Assembly (NCBI RefSeq): GCF_002287375.1
Contig: NZ_NPOA01000008.1
Location: 141,773 to 205,772 of the forward strand
DNA length: 64,000 nucleotides
Origin: Virgibacillus profundi
GTDB taxonomy: Bacteria > Bacillota > Bacilli > Bacillales > Amphibacillaceae
Reading direction: 5' to 3'
Shown here: in pieces, positions 1 through 9,523 of the stretch
Layout: the number at the start of each line of letters is the position of its first letter
Position numbering within the stretch: position 1 is the first letter of the stretch
The notes under the pieces: model-generated
What the model saw: only the letters and a program-made list of their open reading frames with translations
What the model was told of the DNA's origin: nothing
Database searches by the model: none
Program-made: the position numbers and the translations under genes

Positions 1-342
1 ACCTAATTTGTTTAATGCCTGCACCATTGGTTCGGTAAATTTAGCAAAATTTTGGAAGCTGTTTCCATCATCTTTTGTAATGAAGCTGAAATTCAGATTC
101 TGTTCATCATGATAAACCGCACCACCACCGGATAGGCGACGAACAACCTTTATTCCATTTTTATCCACATACTCTGTATTTATTTCTTCAATGGTATTTT
201 GGTTTCTGCCAATAATGATAGATGGTTTATTGACATAAAATAATAAATATGTATCTTTTTCACCAAAGTTTTCCAATATATACTCTTCAATTGCAAGGTT
301 GATTTGTGGGTCTGTAATTCCCTGATTATCGATAAACTTCAT
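1..342 (-). CDS. lplJ: Lipoate-protein ligase LplJ, N-terminal part cut by window edge
   Basis: LplJ activates lipoate with ATP and attaches it to the lipoyl domains of 2-oxoacid dehydrogenases and GcvH in the cytoplasm. Only the first 114 codons are present; the gene continues beyond base 1. The visible part has the family's start (MKFIDN, then a region with NLAIEEYIL) and the lipoyl-adenylate binding loop RRLSGGGAVYHD at residues 68-79, which is diagnostic for the LplA/LplJ family. The ATG is preceded by AGAGGAG at good spacing. The neighbours yhfI and yhfH are the same as next to lplJ (yhfJ) in B. subtilis. The identification is firm; the C-terminal half cannot be judged here. Confidence 0.93.
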   Translation of the reverse strand, partial: MKFIDNQGITDPQINLAIEEYILENFGEKDTYLLFYVNKPSIIIGRNQNTIEEINTEYVDKNGIKVVRRLSGGGAVYHDEQNLNFSFITKDDGNSFQNFAKFTEPMVQALNKLG

Positions 343-416
343 CAAAAAACTCCTCTCTTAATTTGCTTCCATCTATTATTTTAATCCAATTAACCGAAGC
401 AATCAAAACATATACC

Positions 417-1154
417 TTACGATTTAGCTGCCCAGATCATTCCCTCCTTCGCCAACTGAACATAGCCTTTATAGTATTCTTTTGCTTCATGCACTAATTG
501 TAGGTTGTCACCATATTGCGGTAAATGGCTGAGAATTAATTCCTTCACATTTGCTCGCTCAGCAATTGTTGCACCTTCTGTACTTGTCATGTGCCCAGCC
601 CCGGATCCATTCTGTTCTGCATAGAAATTGCAATCCGATATTAATAAATCAGCATGTTTAGCAAAATCAATCCATTCTTCCTGATAGCTTGTATCAGCAG
701 TATATACCATTACATTCTCACCATCTGTAATCCGCATCCCGTAGCATGGAACCGGATGCTTTGTTTTTAGAAAAGTAATGGAGAATGGACCAATCTTAAG
801 GCTCTTTGTCGGATCATAGGCGATACCTTTCGTGAATTGATGTGTTAATGATTTGAACCCGGATTGATCTTCACGATGCCCGTAAATCGGCAGGACTTTG
901 TCTTTGCCATCTACATAAAATTGAACAAGCCTGGCATACTGCAATACACCAATATCTGCCACATGATCATGGTGGTAATGGGATAAAATTACTGCATCAA
1001 GTTCGGAAACTGATTTATAATTTTGTAATTTTGATAATGCCCCACTCCCCACATCAATTAATAAAGAAAAATCATCTTTTTCAACTAAATAAGCAGATGT
1101 AGCACCATTTGGGGCAGGATAACCACCCCAGAATCCAATTACTGTTATTTTCAA
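417..1154 (-). CDS. yhfI: Metallo-beta-lactamase-fold hydrolase YhfI
   Basis: This is a cytoplasmic MBL-fold hydrolase of the RNase Z/arylsulfatase-like type; its substrate is not established. The metal-binding motif HYHHDH is at residues 59-64 of the chosen start, followed by a conserved Asp in the YTADTSY segment and a C-terminal ILSH histidine, so the di-zinc site looks complete. I chose a TTG start giving MKITVIGFWGG because an AGGGTGA ribosome-binding site lies 6-7 bases upstream; a GTG nine bases further upstream falls inside that site. The gene lies between lplJ and yhfH, exactly as in B. subtilis, and reads in the same direction as lplJ. The substrate remains unknown. Confidence 0.9.
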   Translation of the reverse strand: MKITVIGFWGGYPAPNGATSAYLVEKDDFSLLIDVGSGALSKLQNYKSVSELDAVILSHYHHDHVADIGVLQYARLVQFYVDGKDKVLPIYGHREDQSGFKSLTHQFTKGIAYDPTKSLKIGPFSITFLKTKHPVPCYGMRITDGENVMVYTADTSYQEEWIDFAKHADLLISDCNFYAEQNGSGAGHMTSTEGATIAERANVKELILSHLPQYGDNLQLVHEAKEYYKGYVQLAKEGMIWAAKS

Positions 1155-1192
1155 AAAAATCACCCTTTTTCATAATTTGTTGTAACACAGCA

Positions 1193-1222
1193 TTGACAAA
1201 TAGCATACTGTTATAATACAAT
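1193..1222 (+). promoter_or_regulatory. Sigma-A-type promoter for yhfH
   Basis: A perfect TTGACA is at 1193-1198. It is followed after 18 bases by TACAAT (1217-1222), with an overlapping TATAAT at 1212-1217 that would give too short a spacer. The GAGGAGG ribosome-binding site of yhfH follows about 20 bases downstream. Predicted from sequence only. Confidence 0.6.
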
Positions 1223-1253
1223 GAATTTAATTAACTTATGAGGAGGAATCACT

Positions 1254-1382
1254 TTGATTAATGTCATTGAGTTTTTTAGAAATTTACCAAAGAAAAAATG
1301 CAGCCATTGTGGCCATGATATGCTTGAGAAAGCTGATTGCTATGGTAATTTATGTGACGAATGTGATCATCCTGCGAGGTAA
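1254..1382 (+). CDS. yhfH: Small zinc-ribbon protein YhfH
   Basis: This 42-residue protein starts with TTG, placed 7 bases after a strong GAGGAGG ribosome-binding site. It carries two CxxC pairs, CSHCGHD at residues 16-22 and CDEC at 34-37, so it is a small zinc-ribbon-like protein, with a short helix-like N terminus (INVIEFFRNLPKKK). Length, cysteine spacing and position next to yhfI and lplJ match the YhfH family of bacilli. Function is unknown in the family. A promoter lies directly upstream and an intrinsic terminator about 80 bases downstream, so it is probably a single-gene transcript. Its short length and TTG start make it easy to miss. Confidence 0.85.
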   Translation: MINVIEFFRNLPKKKCSHCGHDMLEKADCYGNLCDECDHPAR

Positions 1383-1462
1383 GAATCCGTACTGAAATAA
1401 CCAGTTGCCGGATATGTTTCACCTATTTTCACTGTACTACAACACTATACTTCCAATCCACT

Positions 1463-1493
1463 CACAGCTATTATTTGTAGCTGTGTTTTTTTT
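1463..1493 (+). terminator. Intrinsic terminator after yhfH
   Basis: An 8 bp perfect stem (CACAGCTA / TAGCTGTG) with a 7-base loop is followed by a run of eight T on the plus strand. Confidence 0.85.
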
Positions 1494-1648
1494 GCATATT
1501 TATAGTTATTGCTTAAAAGTTGCTAAATTAGAAGCAAAATTTTTTTGACATCCCCTATTTGAAAATCTGAAAAATCGTATCATTCCATTTGCTTTTATAT
1601 TATAATTAATTAGAGTACCGAAATAGTTTTGGAAAAGGGGAATAAATA

Positions 1649-3463
1649 ATGACTACAACTGGAACCAAAAGATGGAACCGTTCTGACGTACCTTTGGAAC
1701 AAACATGGGATTTAAGTGATCTATTCGCATCTCAGGCAGCCTGGGAAGAAGAATTAGCAGCAATTCAATCAGATATTTCTGAGGTAACCAAATATAAAGG
1801 TTCACTGGAAACAAGTGCTGAGAACCTGTTACATTGTCTTTCCACACTGGAGAACTATCAGCAAAGGGTGATCCGTGTTGCTACATATGCCAGTTTGCGT
1901 GCAAGTGCTGACGGTATTGATCCTAACAATCAACGCGACTCGGCAAGAGTATCCTCAGCATTAGCCGGGATCGGTACCAAACTTTCTTTTATTGAATCAG
2001 AATTATTAACACTTTCTAAAGAAACCATTGATCAATTTTTGAAAGAAGAACCCAAATTGCAAACCTATCAAAAGATGCTTGAGGATACATTGGAGAAAAA
2101 ACCTCATACATTAACACCGGAAATAGAGGAAACGTTAGCTGCACTTAGTGAGGTGCACGGTGCACCATATATGATTTACGGGCGCAGCAAGTCCTCTGAC
2201 ATGGAATTTGATTCGATTACAGGTGAAGATGGCAGTGAATTACCAATGTCAGCAGCATTATATGAAGATCGTTATGAACTGGCAGCTGATAAAAATACAC
2301 GTCGAAAGGCTTATGATTCTTTTATTAAAACATTGAATCAATATAAAAATACGTATGCTGCAACATATGCAACAGAAGTGACAAAACAGGTGACAATGGC
2401 GAACTTGCGCTCCTATGAGTCTGTTACAGATATGCTGCTTACATCTCAACAAGTAACAAAAGAGATGTATCATAATCAGTTAGATGTTATCCAGGAAGAA
2501 TTAGCACCACATATGAGACGTTATGCAAAGCTAATGAAGGAAAAACTGGAACTTGATGAACTGCATTACAGTGATTTAAAAGCACCACTTGATCCTGAAT
2601 TTAATCCGAGCACAACTTATGAAGAAGCATCATCTACTATTCTGGAAGCATTGGAAGTCATGGGTCCTGAATATAGTGAAATCATGAAAAAAAGTTTGAA
2701 TGACCGCTGGGTCGATTTAGCAGATAATACAGGGAAAGCTACCGGTGCTTTCTGTTCAAGCCCTTATGGTGTTCATCCTTACATTTTATTAACATGGACT
2801 GATACAATGCGTGGCGCTTTTGTATTGGCACATGAATTAGGTCATGCGGGACATTTTTACCTTGCCGGGAAAAATCAATCCCTTGTAAATACGCGCCCTT
2901 CCACCTATTTCGTTGAAGCACCATCAACGATAAATGAATTGTTGTTAGCCAATCATTTACTTGAAAAAACAGATGACAAACGAATGAAGCGCTGGGTGAT
3001 TACACAATTACTGGGAACCTACTATCATAACTTTGTAACACATCTATTAGAGGGAGAGTTCCAGCGTCGTGTATATGCACTTGCGGAAGAAGGAACACCA
3101 TTGACAGCCAATGTTTTATCAGCGCAAAAAAGAGAAGCATTGGAGAATTTCTGGGGTGATACAGTAGCATTTGATGAAGGGGCCGGCCTAACCTGGATGC
3201 GACAGCCGCATTATTATATGGGATTATATCCATATACGTATTCTGCTGGCTTAACTGTATCCACTGCGGTTGCACAAAAAATCCAAACTGAAGGAAAACC
3301 CGCTGTTGATCGTTGGTTGGACGTGCTGCGAGCAGGCGGCAGCAAGAAACCACTTGATCTTATCAAACAAGCAGGTGTGGATATGTCAAAAACAGATGCC
3401 ATTAAAGAAGCAGTAGCATTTGTCGGCTCACTTGTCGATGAATTGGAGAAGAGTTACGAATAG
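1649..3463 (+). CDS. pepF: Oligoendopeptidase F (M3B metallopeptidase)
   Basis: PepF is a cytoplasmic zinc endopeptidase that cleaves oligopeptides of roughly 7-17 residues. The 604-residue length is typical of family M3B. The zinc-binding HExxH motif (HELGH) is at residues 395-399, with the third ligand expected in the downstream EAPSTINE segment that the family conserves. The N-terminal half is the helical M3 N-terminal domain (about residues 10-190). The start ATG has GGAAAAGGGGA upstream. The gene is monocistronic: yhfH terminates upstream and a hairpin follows the stop. I see no truncation or missing catalytic residue. In bacilli, PepF homologues have been linked to peptide turnover and, when overproduced, to reduced sporulation. 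Confidence 0.95.
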   Translation: MTTTGTKRWNRSDVPLEQTWDLSDLFASQAAWEEELAAIQSDISEVTKYKGSLETSAENLLHCLSTLENYQQRVIRVATYASLRASADGIDPNNQRDSARVSSALAGIGTKLSFIESELLTLSKETIDQFLKEEPKLQTYQKMLEDTLEKKPHTLTPEIEETLAALSEVHGAPYMIYGRSKSSDMEFDSITGEDGSELPMSAALYEDRYELAADKNTRRKAYDSFIKTLNQYKNTYAATYATEVTKQVTMANLRSYESVTDMLLTSQQVTKEMYHNQLDVIQEELAPHMRRYAKLMKEKLELDELHYSDLKAPLDPEFNPSTTYEEASSTILEALEVMGPEYSEIMKKSLNDRWVDLADNTGKATGAFCSSPYGVHPYILLTWTDTMRGAFVLAHELGHAGHFYLAGKNQSLVNTRPSTYFVEAPSTINELLLANHLLEKTDDKRMKRWVITQLLGTYYHNFVTHLLEGEFQRRVYALAEEGTPLTANVLSAQKREALENFWGDTVAFDEGAGLTWMRQPHYYMGLYPYTYSAGLTVSTAVAQKIQTEGKPAVDRWLDVLRAGGSKKPLDLIKQAGVDMSKTDAIKEAVAFVGSLVDELEKSYE

Positions 3464-3475
3464 TATATATTGGTA

Positions 3476-3509
3476 ATGCCCGGGTCTTTATGAGACCGGG
3501 CATGTTTTT
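3476..3509 (+). terminator. Intrinsic terminator after pepF
   Basis: ATGCCCGGGTCT pairs with AGACCGGGCAT (one bulged G), with a 5-base loop and a short T-rich tail (GTTTTTC). Confidence 0.8.
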
Positions 3510-3520
3510 CTTATTAAATA

Positions 3521-3622
3521 TGTGAACTTCTGCCATTTTGTTGTAAACTTCTGACCATCTCACTGTGAACTTCTAACCATTTCATTGTGAACTTCTGCCT
3601 TTTCACTGTGAACTTCAGCCTC
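3521..3622. repeat. Tandem array, five copies of a TGTGAACTTC word at 21-22 bp pitch
   Basis: The word TGTGAACTTC (second copy TGTAAACTTC) starts at 3521, 3542, 3564, 3586 and 3607, so the pitch is 21-22 bp. The bases between the words are partly conserved (CATTTCACTG-like). All copies point the same way. The array lies between the pepF terminator and the hemY terminator and has no open reading frame. It belongs to the same pitch class as the arrays near 20.7, 23.2, 42.1 and 44.9 kb. Confidence 0.8.
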
Positions 3623-3638
3623 GCCGGTAAAAGCGCAA

Positions 3639-3680
3639 TAAAAAACTGGTCCCAAGCAATCAATTAAGCCTGGAACCAGC
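3639..3680 (-). terminator. Probable terminator of the hem operon
   Basis: Read on the minus strand just after hemY, a hairpin (GCTGGTTCC... pairing with ...CTTGGGACCAG, with mismatches) is followed by a run of T (AAAAAA at 3640-3645 on the plus strand). Confidence 0.65.
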
Positions 3681-3687
3681 ATATCAT

Positions 3688-5091
3688 CTAACCTCTTAAA
3701 AATTCCAAAACATCTGCAACAGCTTTTTCACCCTGATCAATACAATCCGGTACACCAATACCTTCATAAGAGCTTCCTGTTAAAAACACACCTGGTATAT
3801 GCTCACTTGCCTCATGACGAACTGTTGCAATCCGTTCTTTATGTCCAACCGTATATTGAGGCATCGCATTTTTCCAGCGTGTAATCACACTGAATTCAGG
3901 CTCTGCAGTTATATTCATTGTCTTATTTAAATCCTTTAATACAATTTGCTTAATTTCTTCATCAGAAAGATCAACGACGGATTGATCACTTGGTCTGCCT
4001 ACATAACAGCGGATCAGTACTTTACCATCCGGCGTTGTTGCAGGCCACTTTTTATGTGTCCAGGTACATGCTGTAATTCGGAAATCACTATTTCGGGACA
4101 CAACAAACCCTGTTCCGTCTATATCCCTTTTGATTGCAGATTTATCAAAGGCCATCGCAACATTTGCCACAGATGTTGCCGGTATATCTTTGAAAGTTTT
4201 AAAGAAATCATATTGACTGAACACTTTCGGTAAACTGTAATGAGGGGCAGCCATTATAATTGCATCGGCTTTTGCCACTTCACCATTACTTAGCAGTAAA
4301 TGATAACCATGTTCCTTTTTCTCTACATGATCTACAGCAGCATTCAATTCAACTGTCCCATCATCTAATTTCTGCTCAATTTTATCAACTAAGCTTTCCA
4401 AACCGTCTTTAAGCGAAAAGAACATTCCTGGTTTCTTCCCTGTTGATTTCTTCCGCTTGGGTATTGTTTTTTGCAGTCCTTTTACCAAACTGCGATGTTC
4501 CTGCTCAAGCTGATAAAAATTAGGGAATGTTGCCATCAGACTCATATCATCAATATCCCCTGCATAAATGCCGGATAGTAATGGCTCTATCAAATTTTCC
4601 ACCAGTTCATTTCCGAAACGATGGCGGAAAAACCCTCCAAGGGATTGGTCACTTACTTCCTTCCCCTTTGGCAAAGCAAAATCAAACCCTGCACGAAGTT
4701 TCCCTTTCAGAGAAAAAATCCTTGAAAACAAAAATGGCCTTACTTGTGTCGGAATTCCCATGAAAGCACCACTAGGCATTTTATGTAATTTATTATTCAC
4801 TAAAATATAGGATTGACCAGTTCCATTTCGAACGAGCTCATCACTCATACCTAATTCTTCTACAAGCTTAACTGCAGGCTGCTTTCGTGCTAGAAACGAA
4901 TCCGGCCCGCGCTCAATGGTAAAACCGTCACGCTTCACTGTTTTGATTTTTCCACCTAAACGATCTCCTGCTTCAACCAGTTTTACCTCGTATGGCAGAT
5001 TGTTCTCTTTTATTTCTTTTTGTAAATAGTAAGCAGCGGATAACCCAGTTATCCCGCCGCCTACAATTACAATTTTTTTAGTGTTGCTCAT
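3688..5091 (-). CDS. hemY: Coproporphyrinogen III oxidase HemY (CgoX)
   Basis: This FAD enzyme oxidises coproporphyrinogen III to coproporphyrin III in the haem pathway of Gram-positive bacteria; it was formerly called protoporphyrinogen oxidase. The 467-residue length fits. The dinucleotide-binding loop GGGITGLSAAYYL is at residues 11-23, an FAD-contact segment GGKIKT and the RGPDSF motif follow, and the C-terminal FAD-binding motif is GSSYEGIGVPDCI. It is the last gene of the hemE-hemH-hemY operon: its ATG shares one base with the hemH stop (TAATG), which indicates translational coupling. A hairpin follows the stop. The enzyme is expected to be cytoplasmic or membrane-associated. Confidence 0.95.
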   Translation of the reverse strand: MSNTKKIVIVGGGITGLSAAYYLQKEIKENNLPYEVKLVEAGDRLGGKIKTVKRDGFTIERGPDSFLARKQPAVKLVEELGMSDELVRNGTGQSYILVNNKLHKMPSGAFMGIPTQVRPFLFSRIFSLKGKLRAGFDFALPKGKEVSDQSLGGFFRHRFGNELVENLIEPLLSGIYAGDIDDMSLMATFPNFYQLEQEHRSLVKGLQKTIPKRKKSTGKKPGMFFSLKDGLESLVDKIEQKLDDGTVELNAAVDHVEKKEHGYHLLLSNGEVAKADAIIMAAPHYSLPKVFSQYDFFKTFKDIPATSVANVAMAFDKSAIKRDIDGTGFVVSRNSDFRITACTWTHKKWPATTPDGKVLIRCYVGRPSDQSVVDLSDEEIKQIVLKDLNKTMNITAEPEFSVITRWKNAMPQYTVGHKERIATVRHEASEHIPGVFLTGSSYEGIGVPDCIDQGEKAVADVLEFLRG

Positions 5092-6026
5092 TACACTTCA
5101 CTCTTTACTTTTTTTAATACAACATCAGCTAATGTGTTAATAAATTGCGGATTTACGTTAGGCATTTCCGGACGATAATAATTTGCTCCCACTTCGTCAC
5201 AGACAACTTTACACTCATAATCATTGTCATATAAAACCTCTAAGTGATCTGCGATAAATCCAACAGGTGCATATACGAAGGAACGATATCCTTTTTGTTC
5301 GTATAATTCACGTGTTAAATCCTGAACATCAGGTCCAAGCCACGGATCCGGGGTATTTCCTTCACTTTGCCAGCCAATTTCATAATTTTTAATGCCAGCC
5401 TCTTCCACAATAAGCTTAGCGGTTTCTTTAAGTTGATCCGGATATGGGTCGCCATCTTGCAATATTTTTTCCGGTAAACTATGTGCTGAAACGATCAGTA
5501 CCGCTTCCCTGCGTTCTTCCGGGGTCATTTCAAAGAAAACAGCGCCGATTTTGTCTGCCCAGTAAGTTATAAAGCCTGGTGCATCATACCAGCTTTCAAC
5601 AGAGTCAATTTTAATACCGTGCTTTGCTGCCTGTTCGTTTGCTCTTGCATTATAGGATTTCACACTGAATGTGGAATAATGTGGAGCCAGTACAAGTGAC
5701 ACTGCTTCTTCAATGCCGTCCTTAGCCATTTCTTCCACCGCATCTTCAATAAATGGCTCAATATGCTTTAAGCCAATATATGCTTTAAATTCAATTTCAT
5801 CCTGATCAGCATTTAAATTAGCCTCAATTGCATGTGCCTGCTGTTCTGTAATTTTTGCTAATGGCGAAATACCACCAATTGCTTTATAACGGTCTTTTAA
5901 ATCCTGCAATGCATCCTCTGCCGGTTTTCTGCCATGACGAATATGTGTATAATAGCGTTCAATATCTTCCTCCTGATACGGAGTTCCATATGCCATTATA
6001 AGTAATCCCATTTTTCTTTTTCCCAT
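5091..6026 (-). CDS. hemH: Coproporphyrin III ferrochelatase HemH (CpfC)
   Basis: HemH inserts ferrous iron into coproporphyrin III, the step after HemY in the coproporphyrin-dependent pathway. The predicted protein of 311 residues starts [17 protein letters not shown] and contains SAHSLPEK, whose histidine is the expected metal-site residue of Gram-positive ferrochelatases, and the conserved [14 protein letters not shown] segment. I chose the ATG at 6026, which follows AGAGGTG by six bases; the longer GTG form would begin inside the ribosome-binding site. The stop overlaps the hemY start by one base. HemE lies 60 bases upstream in the same direction, so the three genes form one operon. Confidence 0.95.
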   Translation of the reverse strand: MGKRKMGLLIMAYGTPYQEEDIERYYTHIRHGRKPAEDALQDLKDRYKAIGGISPLAKITEQQAHAIEANLNADQDEIEFKAYIGLKHIEPFIEDAVEEMAKDGIEEAVSLVLAPHYSTFSVKSYNARANEQAAKHGIKIDSVESWYDAPGFITYWADKIGAVFFEMTPEERREAVLIVSAHSLPEKILQDGDPYPDQLKETAKLIVEEAGIKNYEIGWQSEGNTPDPWLGPDVQDLTRELYEQKGYRSFVYAPVGFIADHLEVLYDNDYECKVVCDEVGANYYRPEMPNVNPQFINTLADVVLKKVKSEV

Positions 6027-6086
6027 GATAAGCACCTCTTTTAAAAATTGGCTCTTTTAGTAAAGATTGTTGTTTAGTCTAAATGT

Positions 6087-7121
6087 TTAACGCTTGGAAT
6101 ACGTATGAACAAACTCAGTCAGCTTTTTCAATGTTGCTGGTTTAATATCTGGCGTGACACCATGACCTAAGTTAAATACATGCCTAGTGTCTTTCATACC
6201 TTCATCCAAAATACCTTTTGCCCGATTTTCAATTGTTTCCCATTCAGTCAATAACAGGCTTGGATCCAAATTACCCTGCAGTACCTTTGTTACACCCATC
6301 TGACGGGCCTCGCTAATACTGGTACGCCAGTCCAAACCAATAACATCAACAGGCAGGTCATTCCATTCCAGCAGCAGATGTCTTGCGCCTACTCCGAAAT
6401 AGATTAATGGCACATTATGCTTCCTTAACTCTGAAAAGATTCTTGTCATAATCGGTTTAATAAACACACGGTAGTCTGCAGCATTTAATGCCCCGACCCA
6501 GGAATCAAAGATCTGAATTACCTTTGCTCCTGCTTCGATTTGTGCTTCCACATAAGTTATAGTCATATCCGCAAGCTTGTCCATCAGTAGAAACCACACT
6601 TCAGAATCACGGTACATAAATGCTTTTGTTTTACTGTAATTTTTCGATGGGCCACCTTCAATCATATAGCTTGCCAGTGTAAACGGAGCCCCACTGAAGC
6701 CGATTAAAGGAACCTCAAGCTGTTCTTCTGTTAAAATTCGGATCGTGTCCAAAACATAAGGAACATCTGCTGTCGGATTAATCGTTCCCAGTTTTTCCAC
6801 ATCCTGAATATTTTTAATCGGATTGTGAATAACCGGACCAATTCCTGATTTAATTTCCACGTCCACACCCAGTGCAGGAAGTGGTGACATAATGTCTTTA
6901 TAAAGAATTGCTGCATCTACATTATAATGTTCTACAGGTAATCGTGTAACATATGCACATAGTTCAGGCTGATGTGTGATTTCAAATAAAGAATATTTTT
7001 TCTTTAATTCACGGTATTCTTCCTGTGATCTCCCTGCTTGTCTCATATACCAGGCTGGTGTATAATTCGTTTTTTCACCATTATAAGCTCTAATAATAGT
7101 GTCATTTATTTTCTTGGACAT
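6087..7121 (-). CDS. hemE: Uroporphyrinogen decarboxylase
   Basis: HemE removes four carboxyl groups from uroporphyrinogen III to give coproporphyrinogen III. The signature [11 protein letters not shown] occurs near the N terminus, and the second signature region ([18 protein letters not shown]) is near residue 135. Its length of 344 residues is typical. The ATG giving MSKKINDTI is preferred because AGGGTG lies seven bases upstream; the ATG three codons earlier directly abuts the ribosome-binding site. It is the first gene of hemE-hemH-hemY. pbpF lies upstream in the same direction, separated by 120 bases, as in B. subtilis. Confidence 0.95.
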   Translation of the reverse strand: MSKKINDTIIRAYNGEKTNYTPAWYMRQAGRSQEEYRELKKKYSLFEITHQPELCAYVTRLPVEHYNVDAAILYKDIMSPLPALGVDVEIKSGIGPVIHNPIKNIQDVEKLGTINPTADVPYVLDTIRILTEEQLEVPLIGFSGAPFTLASYMIEGGPSKNYSKTKAFMYRDSEVWFLLMDKLADMTITYVEAQIEAGAKVIQIFDSWVGALNAADYRVFIKPIMTRIFSELRKHNVPLIYFGVGARHLLLEWNDLPVDVIGLDWRTSISEARQMGVTKVLQGNLDPSLLLTEWETIENRAKGILDEGMKDTRHVFNLGHGVTPDIKPATLKKLTEFVHTYSKR

Positions 7122-7241
7122 ATCATTCACCCTTTTTACTTACTTATAATACATATACCTCTTATAACATCCTTATTTACTATATCTATTTATCTGATTA
7201 AAGTATAGTAATGCCAGGTTATTGTCATGAATTTGTCTAAA

Positions 7242-9410
7242 TTACCATGACAGTTCGACTGTATTCGATCTTTCCCCTTCTATTCGGCTTAAAGGGTCAT
7301 ATGGAACTATATAATAACGATTTGACTGAAATAAAGCATGATCAATTACAAATTCTGTCTTCCCTTCCACTTCCCCTACCCGTTTATCAATCCCGTCTTC
7401 TTCACGATAGATGCGATATACTATCCGATTATCCTCAGAACCTTTCCAGGAAAGTTTTCCTTTAACAAGGGAAATACCGCCAAATAAATAATTCGCTTTT
7501 AAATCTGTTATTTTTGGCAAATTAATTGGCTTCGGAAGTGATTTTACATGATGCGGTTTCGTAAAGCTTTCCGTAAGTGATTCCTGTTTATCCATTTCAG
7601 TTAATATAGCTTTGGTCAGCCTTGTTGGATATTCGCTACCTGCTGTCAGATAATGATCTTTATCAGAAATATCGTAGCCCATCCATAATGCAGTAACATA
7701 TTGTGGTGTATAGCCTACAAACCAAGCATCCTTCACTTGCCCTTCTGCATAAGGGTGCTGGGTCGATCCTGTTTTTCCTGCCAGAGCTTTTGGATAGTCA
7801 CCTGGGGATGCTGTACCACTTTCTACAGTATCCATTAAAATTTCGGTCATATTCCAGGCTACTTGGGGACTAAATACATCCATTGTTTCAGGACTGGACT
7901 CAAAAATTATTTCACTATCCCTGTCATACAATCGATCAATTGCGTATGATTCAATAAACTCTCCTGAATGTACAAATGATCGAAAACTTTCCATCATTTG
8001 CAGTGGTGTCAAACCATTTGTCAATCCGCCCAGCGCAAGTGCTAACCCATCATCCTCAATATGGATATCCATTTTACTCAGATAATCCTTTGCATAGTTT
8101 ATCCCAATTTGATCAAGCAACCATACCGCTGGAGCATTTTTAGAGTTTTTTATTGCATTATAGATGGAGACCGAACCGTCATATTCATTATTAACATTCG
8201 CAACGGAATACCCATCCATTGCCTGATCCGGTATAAGGGAGTATGGCGTATATTTTTCATCCTGCATCATTGCAGGCCCATACACGGCTATTGGTTTCAT
8301 TGTTGAACCAGGCTGACGGCTGACAGTTACCCGATTTAGATTACCTAATTGATAATTCCTTCCGCCAATTGCAGAAACAATTTTGCCGGATTTCTGATCC
8401 ATCATGACAAAAGCACCTTCTGCGCCATCTGTATTGCCGGAAAAATAAGCATCATTTTGAAATTGATTGTAAGCTATCTTCTGAGCACTTTCATCCATAT
8501 TTACAACAATTCGGTAGCCGCCACGCTTTAATTCATTGATTGATAATTGATGTTTGTCTGCAGCTTCCTTCATCACCAAATCGATATAGCTGTCCGCCCA
8601 TGGATTTGGTTCTCGTTTGTTTAAATTGAGTCCCAATGTTTTTCCCTGCTCCTGAACACGTTTCTCCGTGGAAAGCATACCAGCATTTTCCATTGACTGA
8701 AGTACAGTATCCCTTCTGTTTAATGCCTTTTCAGGATGATTAATTGGCGAATAACCATTCGGTGCCTTAGCCAGACCAGCAAGCAGCGCACCTTCGGCAA
8801 TTGTTAATTCACCAACCGACTTGGAGAAGAAATAATTCGAAGCTGTTTCAATTCCATATATTCCAGCCCCATAGTATATTTCATTTACGTATAATTCCAG
8901 TATTCTATCTTTCGGCATTGTTCTTTCCATATAAATAGCTGCCATTGCTTCTTTTGCTTTACGTGTCCATGTTTTATCATTATATAAAAAGAGATTCTTT
9001 GCCAATTGCTGTGTAATCGTACTTGCACCCTCTACTTTACTCATTGCAATAATATCCCGGTAAACAGCACGCATCACAGATCTGAAATCAATTCCTGCAT
9101 GCTCATAAAACCGCACATCCTCCACAGCAATAAATGCATTTTTAACGTGTTTGGGTACTTGTTCAATATCAACAAACGACCTGTTTTCATTATACAGTTT
9201 TCCGATAACTTCCCCGTCACTTGTTTCAATTGTAGTTGTTAGATCCAAAATCAGTTTTTCTTCATCTACAACCAGCTTTCCCCCAAATAAAATACCAGCA
9301 TAACCTATAAGTCCAAAAATTACAGTTAATCCAATAATAAATAAAAGTATTTTTATTCTTTTGGCAAGGGACTTTTTCTGCTTCGTACCTTCCTTATTCT
9401 TTTTGCGCAT
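7242..9410 (-). CDS. pbpF: Class A penicillin-binding protein (PbpF-like)
   Basis: This bifunctional peptidoglycan synthase has a short cytoplasmic basic tail, one membrane anchor (about residues 21-43), a GT51 glycosyltransferase domain (catalytic Glu in EDVRFYEH, residues 97-104, and GASTITQQLAKNL, 128-140) and a transpeptidase domain with STMK (active Ser 369), SKN (423-425) and KTGS (546-549). All motifs are intact. A C-terminal extension of about 90 residues looks like a small beta domain (WKGSEDNRIVYRIYREEDG). The start follows AGAGGTG by six bases; the longer frame begins upstream of this site. Synteny with hemE and hmoB identifies it as PbpF, which in B. subtilis contributes to spore-related wall synthesis. 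Confidence 0.92.
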   Translation of the reverse strand: MRKKNKEGTKQKKSLAKRIKILLFIIGLTVIFGLIGYAGILFGGKLVVDEEKLILDLTTTIETSDGEVIGKLYNENRSFVDIEQVPKHVKNAFIAVEDVRFYEHAGIDFRSVMRAVYRDIIAMSKVEGASTITQQLAKNLFLYNDKTWTRKAKEAMAAIYMERTMPKDRILELYVNEIYYGAGIYGIETASNYFFSKSVGELTIAEGALLAGLAKAPNGYSPINHPEKALNRRDTVLQSMENAGMLSTEKRVQEQGKTLGLNLNKREPNPWADSYIDLVMKEAADKHQLSINELKRGGYRIVVNMDESAQKIAYNQFQNDAYFSGNTDGAEGAFVMMDQKSGKIVSAIGGRNYQLGNLNRVTVSRQPGSTMKPIAVYGPAMMQDEKYTPYSLIPDQAMDGYSVANVNNEYDGSVSIYNAIKNSKNAPAVWLLDQIGINYAKDYLSKMDIHIEDDGLALALGGLTNGLTPLQMMESFRSFVHSGEFIESYAIDRLYDRDSEIIFESSPETMDVFSPQVAWNMTEILMDTVESGTASPGDYPKALAGKTGSTQHPYAEGQVKDAWFVGYTPQYVTALWMGYDISDKDHYLTAGSEYPTRLTKAILTEMDKQESLTESFTKPHHVKSLPKPINLPKITDLKANYLFGGISLVKGKLSWKGSEDNRIVYRIYREEDGIDKRVGEVEGKTEFVIDHALFQSNRYYIVPYDPLSRIEGERSNTVELSW

Positions 9411-9523
9411 TTGTTCACCTCTACACATTAACCTCTTACATTATACGACAGATTTTTACATTCTAAAAGTAAGAATACTTGTTGCTAATTAAGGGTGTTT
9501 TCTGAAAGATGTTTTGTCACTAA

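Noticed and set aside
1201-1217. TTGACA with TATAAT at 13-base spacing before yhfH
   Set aside because: Spacing is too short for sigma-A; the overlapping TACAAT at 18 bases is preferred.
2258-2473. Open frames antisense to pepF and to many other genes
   Set aside because: They overlap well-supported genes on the opposite strand and have no domain or start evidence.
3521-3622. CRISPR-like look of the short-pitch arrays (also at 20.7, 23.2, 42.1, 44.9 kb)
   Set aside because: The units are contiguous 20-22 bp words without 30 bp-class unique spacers, repeats drift between copies, two arrays are mirror images, and no cas gene is in the window.
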